This document shows positions 54,228 through 59,544 of a stretch of 59,544 bases of DNA, in pieces. The first letter of the stretch is position 1, and the number at the start of each line of letters is the position of its first letter. Source of the stretch: Gammaproteobacteria bacterium (GTDB lineage Bacteria > Pseudomonadota > Gammaproteobacteria > DSM-16500). The notes beneath the pieces are model-generated. The model worked only from the letters and a program-made list of their open reading frames with translations, was not told where the DNA came from and made no database searches. The position numbers were made by a program, and so were the translations under genes. The stretch spans positions 1 through 59,544 of the forward strand of contig JABDGK010000009.1 of NCBI GenBank assembly GCA_013286085.1, read 5' to 3'.

Positions 54228-55244
54228 ATGGCAAAAAAACGCGCATTTATTACCGGTGTAACAGGGATGGTTGGCTCGCATTTGGCTGATTATTTACTGG
54301 CCAATACAGATTGGGAGATTTTTGGTATGTGCCGTTGGCGCAGCCCTTTAGATAATATTTCTCATCTTGTTTCTCAAATTAATCAACGCAATCGCCTGCA
54401 TTTGGTTTATGCAGACTTACGTGACTCAGCCTCCGTCGATTATGCCGTTAAATTTGCAATGCCAGATTATGTTTTCCATTTGGCAGCACAAAGTTATCCA
54501 CAAACGAGCTTTACCGCGCCACTCGATACCTATGAAACCAATATCCAAGGGACTGCTCGCGTGCTAGAGGCGTTACGCCAGCATAAAAAAGATGCCATTG
54601 TACATGTTTGTGCCTCTTCAGAAGTGTTTGGGCGTGTACCAAAAGAAAAACTTCCTATTAATGAAGAATGTACATTCCATCCGGCCTCGCCCTATGCCAT
54701 TTCTAAAGTAGGTACGGATTTAATTGGCCGTTTTTATGCAGAAGCGTATCAAATGATGGTGATGACAACACGTATGTTTACACATACTGGGCCTCGTCGT
54801 GGTGATGTGTTTGCAGAATCAACGTTTGCAAAACAAATTGCGATGATTGAAAAAGGGTTGATCTCGCCGGTTGTGAAAGTTGGGAATTTAGATTCCTTGC
54901 GAACGTTTGCTGATGTGCGTGATGCGGTCAGTGCTTATTATACATTAGTAACCCATAACCCGATTGCAGGCGAGTATTATAATATTGGCGGAACATACAC
55001 ATGTACCATCCGTGAAATGTTGGATTATCTCATTTCTATTTCGACTGCTAAAAATAAGATTAAGATTGAAACGGATCCAGAGCGCCTTCGACCGATCGAT
55101 GCTGATTTACAAGTGCCCGATATGACTAAATTTGAGAAGCATACCGGCTGGAAACCAGTGATTACCTTTGAACAAACTATGCAAGACTTATTAAATTACT
55201 GGCGTGAACGTGTCAGTCATTCTGTTGAATTTTTAGTGCGGTAA
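54228..55244 (+). CDS. GDP-mannose/GDP-heptose 4,6-dehydratase-like enzyme
   Basis: 338 residues, extended short-chain dehydrogenase. NAD-binding GVTGMVGSHLADYL, catalytic ASSEVFG (Ser/Glu) and YAISKVG (Tyr-x3-Lys), and FTHTGPRRGDVFAESTF, as in Gmd-type dehydratases. In this setting, with gmhA and an hddC-like guanylyltransferase directly downstream, the substrate is more likely GDP-D-glycero-D-manno-heptose (DmhA-type) than GDP-mannose; the sequence alone does not settle it. The next gene starts 14 bp later. Confidence 0.8.
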   Translation: MAKKRAFITGVTGMVGSHLADYLLANTDWEIFGMCRWRSPLDNISHLVSQINQRNRLHLVYADLRDSASVDYAVKFAMPDYVFHLAAQSYPQTSFTAPLDTYETNIQGTARVLEALRQHKKDAIVHVCASSEVFGRVPKEKLPINEECTFHPASPYAISKVGTDLIGRFYAEAYQMMVMTTRMFTHTGPRRGDVFAESTFAKQIAMIEKGLISPVVKVGNLDSLRTFADVRDAVSAYYTLVTHNPIAGEYYNIGGTYTCTIREMLDYLISISTAKNKIKIETDPERLRPIDADLQVPDMTKFEKHTGWKPVITFEQTMQDLLNYWRERVSHSVEFLVR

Positions 55245-55258
55245 TAAGGAATTTTTAA

Positions 55259-55876
55259 ATGCAAAAACTCATTGTTGAAGAAATTCAAAAAACACAGGCT
55301 GTTTTGGCGGCTGTTTTGCAAGATAAGGTTTTGCTGACAGCAGCAGAAGAAATTGCTTGTCTGTGTATTCAAGCTTTACGCCAAGGCAAGAAAATTCTGT
55401 TTGCTGGTAACGGTGGTAGCGCAGCAGACTCGCAGCATTTGGCGGCAGAGTTAGTGAGTCGACTACGTTACGATCGTCCAGGGTTGGCGGCTATGGCTCT
55501 CACGACAGATACGTCGGCATTGACAGCAATCGGTAATGATTATGCCTTTGAGAATTTATTTTCTCGTCAAGTAGAAGCGCTTGGACAGACAGGCGATGTT
55601 TTGATTGGTATATCGACTTCAGGTAAATCGCCTAACATATTGCGTGCATTTGAAGCCGCACGCAAAAAAGGCGTGGTCACTGTCGGATTCACACGTGATG
55701 TAGCACCGATGATGGCTGAGCGTTGTGATTTCATGTTGAATATTCCTGCTCGTGAAACGCCAAAAATTCAAGAATGCCATATTTTATTTGGCCATGTGAT
55801 TTGTGCGCTGATCGAAGAAGAAATCTATGGCGCTGAATACAATCCCATGCGTAATAAAATAGAAGCTGTATCATAA
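55259..55876 (+). CDS. gmhA: Sedoheptulose-7-phosphate isomerase
   Basis: 205 residues with a single SIS domain: LFAGNGGSAADSQHLAAELVSRL and DVLIGISTSGKSPNILRAFEAARKKG. GmhA converts sedoheptulose 7-phosphate to D-glycero-D-manno-heptose 7-phosphate, the first step of heptose synthesis. The stop overlaps the next start by one base (TAATG), so the gene is coupled with the nucleotidyltransferase. Confidence 0.93.
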   Translation: MQKLIVEEIQKTQAVLAAVLQDKVLLTAAEEIACLCIQALRQGKKILFAGNGGSAADSQHLAAELVSRLRYDRPGLAAMALTTDTSALTAIGNDYAFENLFSRQVEALGQTGDVLIGISTSGKSPNILRAFEAARKKGVVTVGFTRDVAPMMAERCDFMLNIPARETPKIQECHILFGHVICALIEEEIYGAEYNPMRNKIEAVS

Positions 55877-56562
55877 TGCAAGCCGTTATACTCGCAGGCG
55901 GTTTTGGTACGCGGCTGCGTTCAGTATTAGCGGATGTGCCAAAACCCATGGCGCCTATTCATGGCAAGCCATTTCTTGCGTATTTAATTGATTATTTAAA
56001 GTTGCAAGGCATCACGGAAATTGTTTTATCCGTACATTATCTGAAAGAACAAATCCAAGCGTATTTTGAAACGTCTTATGATGGTATTGCGATTCGCTAT
56101 GCTATCGAAGACCAACCCTTAGGTACTGGCGGGGCGATTGTAAAATCACTGGCTTTTGTTGATGTTTCGCAGCCTGTTTTTGTTTTAAATGGCGATACTT
56201 TTTTAAAAATGGATTATCAAGCTATGATGCAGCAACATCAGGCTGCTATGTCATCTATGACGATGGCCTTGCGTAAGCTGGCTGATTGTAGTCGTTATGG
56301 TGTTGTTTTCACGGAAGGCACTGCTGTGACCGCGTTTAAAGAGATCGGAAGTAGTGATGCGGGTCTTATTAATGCTGGCGTTTATTTAATGAATCCGCAA
56401 CTCCTAAAAGATCGTGTTGATGGCGAAGCTTTTTCGTTTGAACGTGACTTTCTTTTTCCGCAAATAAGCAGTTTGCAGCCTCAGGCTTTTATTACAGATA
56501 ATTACTTTATCGATATTGGTGTTCCTGAAGATTACGCACGTGCCGTAAGTGAGTTTGTGTAA
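55876..56562 (+). CDS. hddC: Sugar-1-phosphate nucleotidyltransferase, HddC-like
   Basis: 228 residues. The N-terminal QAVILAGGFGTRLRSVLADVPKPMAPIHGKPFL is the nucleotidyltransferase signature with the nucleotide-binding GGxGTRL and PKPM. FVLNGDTFLKMDY and the C-terminal DIGVPEDY fit the HddC group, which makes GDP-D-glycero-alpha-D-manno-heptose. Placement straight after gmhA supports heptose rather than mannose as substrate. No heptose 7-phosphate kinase (hddA) is in the window. Confidence 0.8.
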   Translation: MQAVILAGGFGTRLRSVLADVPKPMAPIHGKPFLAYLIDYLKLQGITEIVLSVHYLKEQIQAYFETSYDGIAIRYAIEDQPLGTGGAIVKSLAFVDVSQPVFVLNGDTFLKMDYQAMMQQHQAAMSSMTMALRKLADCSRYGVVFTEGTAVTAFKEIGSSDAGLINAGVYLMNPQLLKDRVDGEAFSFERDFLFPQISSLQPQAFITDNYFIDIGVPEDYARAVSEFV

Positions 56563-56590
56563 AATTATTTAATAGTCTTTGTACGTGCCC

Positions 56591-57212
56591 ACGTGCGCTT
56601 CCACACGCCCTATCTTTTTCTTGATAAAATTCTCAGGTCTGTCACCCCGCAAAAAACGCGTCCACTTTCTTAAAAAGAAAACAGGCTGTATCACGCGTTT
56701 TTGTGCGGGGTCTGGTGGCAATCTTTAGTAGGACGAATAGATTTTATAACAAGAGGATAAAAAATGCGGGAACATAATTATTATGTTTATATTTTAACTC
56801 GAGAGAGGAATAGCGTATTCTACGTTGGTGTGACAAATGATTTAATACGCCGGGTATATGAACATAAAATGGAACTTGCTGATAGTTTTACAAAAAAACA
56901 CAATATAAAAATGTTAGTATACTATGAGCATTTTGAAGATATCGAGAATGCAATTTATCGTGAGAAAATTATAAAAAAATGGAAAAGGCAATATAAAATT
57001 AATGCTATTGAGAGCATCAATCCTCAATGGCAAGATTTATATGTTGAATTATTGAGAGAGAATACGGTATAAAAACCTTCTGCTAAAGGTTGCCACCAGG
57101 CCCCGCACAAAAACGCGTGATACAGCCTGTTTTCTTTTTAAGAAAGTGGACGCGTTTTTTGCGGGGTGACAGACCTGAGAATTTTCTCAAGAAAAGATAA
57201 GGTGTATGGAGG
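56591..57212. mobile_element. GIY-YIG element bounded by long inverted arms
   Basis: The left arm (about 56591-56733) and right arm (about 57075-57212) are inverse copies. The core 76-nt unit, 56641-56716 against 57095-57170, matches at 75 of 76 positions. The outer 50 bp and inner 17 bp match with a few differences, mostly C/T and G/A, plus one T-run length change. Each 76-nt unit folds into a hairpin (CCCCGCAAAAAACGCGT with ACGCGTTTTTGTGCGGGG). The single gene between them is a GIY-YIG nuclease that fills the interior. The unit also occurs as a gene-less pair at 24410-24603. Insertion is inferred; no target duplication is visible. Confidence 0.8.
56764..57072 (+). CDS. Small GIY-YIG nuclease-domain protein
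   Basis: 102 residues, essentially one UvrC/Slx1-like GIY-YIG domain. The first signature is YYVYIL (residues 6-11) and the second FYVGVT (19-24), followed by Arg29/30, His34 in YEHK, and a Glu (61 or 67) in ENAIYREK. A basic helix (IIKKWKRQYKIN) and INPQWQDLY end the domain, as in the stand-alone GIY-YIG family often found in many copies per genome. An AGAGG site precedes the ATG. The gene begins just inside the left inverted arm and stops at the inner edge of the right one, interrupting a sugar-nucleotide locus. Confidence 0.9.
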   Translation: MREHNYYVYILTRERNSVFYVGVTNDLIRRVYEHKMELADSFTKKHNIKMLVYYEHFEDIENAIYREKIIKKWKRQYKINAIESINPQWQDLYVELLRENTV

Positions 57213-57235
57213 CGCAGCGTGTCCACCAAACACTT

Positions 57236-58165
57236 TTAAGCAGCCAATTTCACAAAATGATATTCATACATACGCTTTAAGCCCTCATCTAAGCTAACTG
57301 TCGGCTGCCAACCCAAATCAAATAAACATGTAGAGTCTAGGCATTTGCGTGGTGCGCCGTCGGGTTTAGCTGTATCAGCTGATATCTTGCCAGTGTAGCC
57401 AACGGTTTCCGCAATTTTGTGAGCTAAATCGAGGATAGTAATTTCTTGCATTGTGCCGACATTAATAATGTCGTGAGAATGATAGTTGTGCATTAAAAAT
57501 ATTAATGCATCCGCCAAATCATCAACATAAATAAACTCACGCATCGGTGAGCCAGTTCCCCATAAGACAACTTCAGGCAGGTTATCTAATTTTGCTTGAT
57601 GGAAGCGTTGCATAAGCCCTGGAATAACATGAGATGCAGATGGGTTAAAGTTGTCACCCACACCATACGCATTCGTTGGCATAGGTATAATAGTATTCAT
57701 TTGATATTCACGCGCATAGGATTGGCTCATCACAATCCCATTAATTTTAGCCGCTGCATAGGCTAAATTGGTTGGCTCAATTAAGCCATTGAGGAAAGCC
57801 GACTCATGAATTGGTTGTGGTGCTAGCTTGGGGTACGTGCATGCTGAGCCGGGAAATAAGAATTTTTCGACCTTGTACTCATGCGCCGCTTGAATCATAT
57901 TGCAATGCATTTGGGTATTGTCATAAATGAACTTAGCCGGGTATGTATTATTGGCATGTATCCCACCCACAATAGCCGCCAGATGAAACACATATTGTGG
58001 CTGATGTTTTTTGAAATATTCCATTACAAGGGTTTGATCGCGCAAGTCAAGCTCTTGGTGTGTCGGTGTTAGTAGTGGATGTGCCGTTTTTTGTAGCTGT
58101 TTTACCAAAGCACCACCAACCATTCCGGTTGAGCCAGTTACCATAATTTTGCTTGTTGTTTGCAT
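57236..58165 (-). CDS. wcaG: GDP-L-fucose synthase-like epimerase/reductase (WcaG family)
   Basis: 309 residues. NAD(P)-binding GSTGMVGGALVKQL, the Tyr-x3-Lys pair in YAAAKINGI, and GTGSPMREFIYVDDLADA are typical of Fcl/WcaG. The family epimerises and reduces GDP-4-keto-6-deoxy sugars. With the dehydratase, gmhA and hddC-like genes upstream it could act on GDP-4-keto-6-deoxy-heptose, as related WcaG proteins do in Campylobacter. It is on the opposite strand from the heptose genes, with the GIY-YIG element between. Confidence 0.88.
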   Translation of the reverse strand: MQTTSKIMVTGSTGMVGGALVKQLQKTAHPLLTPTHQELDLRDQTLVMEYFKKHQPQYVFHLAAIVGGIHANNTYPAKFIYDNTQMHCNMIQAAHEYKVEKFLFPGSACTYPKLAPQPIHESAFLNGLIEPTNLAYAAAKINGIVMSQSYAREYQMNTIIPMPTNAYGVGDNFNPSASHVIPGLMQRFHQAKLDNLPEVVLWGTGSPMREFIYVDDLADALIFLMHNYHSHDIINVGTMQEITILDLAHKIAETVGYTGKISADTAKPDGAPRKCLDSTCLFDLGWQPTVSLDEGLKRMYEYHFVKLAA

Positions 58166-58337
58166 GGCTAAGTAACTCTATCTATGTAATAAAAAATTAG
58201 CGGGGATTTTAACAAGTAAACGCATTTTAAAGAAGTTTTATTAATTTCTTTTGAATCTAATAATTTTTTTATTTATTTTTAGTGGAAAAAGGTAGTATCA
58301 TCCGCTGTTTATATCACGTGGCTGTAAGGAAGCGATT

Positions 58338-59513
58338 ATGCAAAATGAATACCTTTTTACTTCTGAATCCGTATCAGAAGGTCATCCAGATAAGATTGCC
58401 GACCAAATTTCTGATGCTATTTTGGATGCGATGTTAGAGCAAGATAAAGGCTCGCGAGTCGCTTGCGAAACGTTTGTCAAGACAGGGATGGTATTAGTGG
58501 GTGGCGAAGTAACCACGTCTGCCTGGGTTGATATCGAACAAATTACGCGCGGTGTTGTCCGTGATATTGGCTACAATAGCTCTGAAATGGGCTTTGATTG
58601 GGAATCCTGTGCTGTTATGTCAGCAATTGGTAAACAATCACCTGATATCGCTCAAGGTGTCGATAGGGCTAAATCTGAAGAACAAGGCGCTGGCGATCAA
58701 GGCCTCATGTTTGGTTATGCAACTAACGAAACACCTGTCTTAATGCCCGCACCCATTTACTATGCGCATGAGTTGGTGAAACGCCAAGCCAAATTGCGCA
58801 AAAACGGTACATTAAATTGGTTGCGTCCGGATGCCAAAAGCCAAATTACGTTCCGCTATGTCAATAACAAGCCAGTTGGTGTTGAAACAATTGTGTTATC
58901 AACACAGCATCATCCGGATATTGCTCATGCGGATTTACAAGAAGCCGTCATTGAAGAAATTATCAAGCCAACTATTCCAGCAGAATGGATTGATAAAGAT
59001 ACGAAATATTTGGTGAACCCAACAGGTCGTTTTGTTATTGGTGGACCATTGGGTGATTGTGGTTTAACCGGCCGTAAGATTATCGTGGATACGTACGGCG
59101 GTATGGCGCGTCATGGGGGTGGTTGCTTCTCAGGTAAAGATCCATCTAAGGTGGACCGTTCAGCCGCTTATGCTTGCCGCTATGTCGCTAAAAATATTGT
59201 CGCTGCTGGTTTGGCTGATCGTTGTGAAATTCAGATTTCTTATGCGATTGGTATTGCTGAACCAACGTCTATTCACGTTGATACGTTCGGCACGGGTAAG
59301 ATTCCAAACCGCGAAATCATTCAATTGATTCGTGAACATTTTGATTTGCGCCCATACGGCATCGTTAAAATGCTAGATTTAATGCGCCCAATTTACCGGC
59401 CAACTGCAAGCTATGGCCACTTTGGTCGTGATGATTTGAATGTTAGCTGGGAAAAAACAGATAAAGCCGCCGTGTTGCGTCAAGCTGCATCGAGTTCTAT
59501 CGCGGTAGCGTAG
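58338..59513 (+). CDS. metK: S-adenosylmethionine synthetase
   Basis: 391 residues. MetK makes SAM from methionine and ATP, supplying among others speD, rlmH and lipA in this window. Signatures are [24 protein letters not shown] at the N-terminus, [12 protein letters not shown] with the ATP-binding hexapeptide, and [27 protein letters not shown]. The site AAGGA lies 7-8 bases before the ATG. The leader 58166-58337 is AT-rich; I see no riboswitch in it. Confidence 0.97.
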   Translation: MQNEYLFTSESVSEGHPDKIADQISDAILDAMLEQDKGSRVACETFVKTGMVLVGGEVTTSAWVDIEQITRGVVRDIGYNSSEMGFDWESCAVMSAIGKQSPDIAQGVDRAKSEEQGAGDQGLMFGYATNETPVLMPAPIYYAHELVKRQAKLRKNGTLNWLRPDAKSQITFRYVNNKPVGVETIVLSTQHHPDIAHADLQEAVIEEIIKPTIPAEWIDKDTKYLVNPTGRFVIGGPLGDCGLTGRKIIVDTYGGMARHGGGCFSGKDPSKVDRSAAYACRYVAKNIVAAGLADRCEIQISYAIGIAEPTSIHVDTFGTGKIPNREIIQLIREHFDLRPYGIVKMLDLMRPIYRPTASYGHFGRDDLNVSWEKTDKAAVLRQAASSSIAVA

Positions 59514-59525
59514 TTAAGATGTCAT

Positions 59526-59544
59526 GGTGGACAAAGCGCAGCGT
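59526..59544. repeat. Truncated copy of the GTGGACAAAGCGCAGCGT repeat at the window end
   Basis: GGTGGACAAAGCGCAGCGT begins 12 bases after the metK stop and is cut by the window edge. It matches the copy at 19295-19320. Confidence 0.7.

Noticed and set aside
58166-58337. A SAM-responsive riboswitch before metK
   Set aside because: The leader is AT-rich with no recognisable conserved helix set, and only a normal ribosome-binding site is seen.

Overview
The window looks like the chromosome of an intracellular-lifestyle gammaproteobacterium of the order Legionellales (Coxiella/Legionella/Aquicella/Berkiella-like). This is an inference from three things: the conserved housekeeping order (lnt-leuS-lptE-holA-nadD-rsfS-rlmH and dacA-ybeD-lipB-lipA), an LbtU-type porin and an IcmD-like membrane protein, and a series of large orphan proteins with eukaryote-like features of the kind secreted by Dot/Icm systems (ankyrin repeats, a papain-like cysteine protease motif, nuclear-localisation-like motifs, a flavin monooxygenase fused to a long helical tail). 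No rRNA, phage or CRISPR array is present.

Layout. 1-3.4 kb: end of lspA, an alpha/beta hydrolase, a small IcmD-like membrane protein with a lipoprotein, then repeats. 2.4-9.8 kb: the minus-strand envelope/translation block rlmH-rsfS-nadD-holA-lptE-leuS-lnt. 10-19.3 kb: LbtU-like porin, DUF1841, nth, a small exported protein, tamB (split by a one-base homopolymer frameshift), tamA, a P1 peptidase and a nitrilase-family amidase. 19.3-36.1 kb: accessory region with a 1643-residue ankyrin protein, a PbgA/YejM-like sulfatase-fold membrane protein, several unrecognised effector-like proteins (one with a Cys-His-Asp pattern like YopT-type proteases, one with about nine 27-residue repeats), csaA, gltX, and an acidic protein with NLS-like motifs. 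A tRNA-Ala/tRNA-Glu pair follows at 36.2 kb behind a near-consensus promoter. 36.9-44.7 kb: a second membrane sulfatase-fold protein, speD-speE, an exported phosphodiesterase/phosphatase, and a flavin monooxygenase-like giant; the last two diverge from a region with three 11-bp-phased GTCAT half sites resembling a Pho box. 45-52 kb: a MITE with IS903-like ends, sohB, a DedA-PAP2-LssY fusion, lipA-lipB-ybeD-dacA. 52-59.5 kb: a ComEA-like helix-hairpin-helix protein, a glycosyltransferase, a GDP-deoxyheptose-type sugar cluster (dehydratase, gmhA, hddC-like, wcaG-like) and metK.

The intergenic DNA is rich in repeats. At least four dispersed palindromic families are visible. The most interesting structure is at about 56.6-57.2 kb: a single small GIY-YIG nuclease gene lies exactly between long, nearly identical inverted arms. 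Each arm contains a 76-nt hairpin unit whose two copies match at 75 of 76 positions. A gene-less derivative with the same two 76-nt units in the same orientation lies at 24.4-24.6 kb, and its stem sequence has changed in a compensatory way. This looks like a REPIN-like mobile element with a GIY-YIG enzyme instead of a known transposase.
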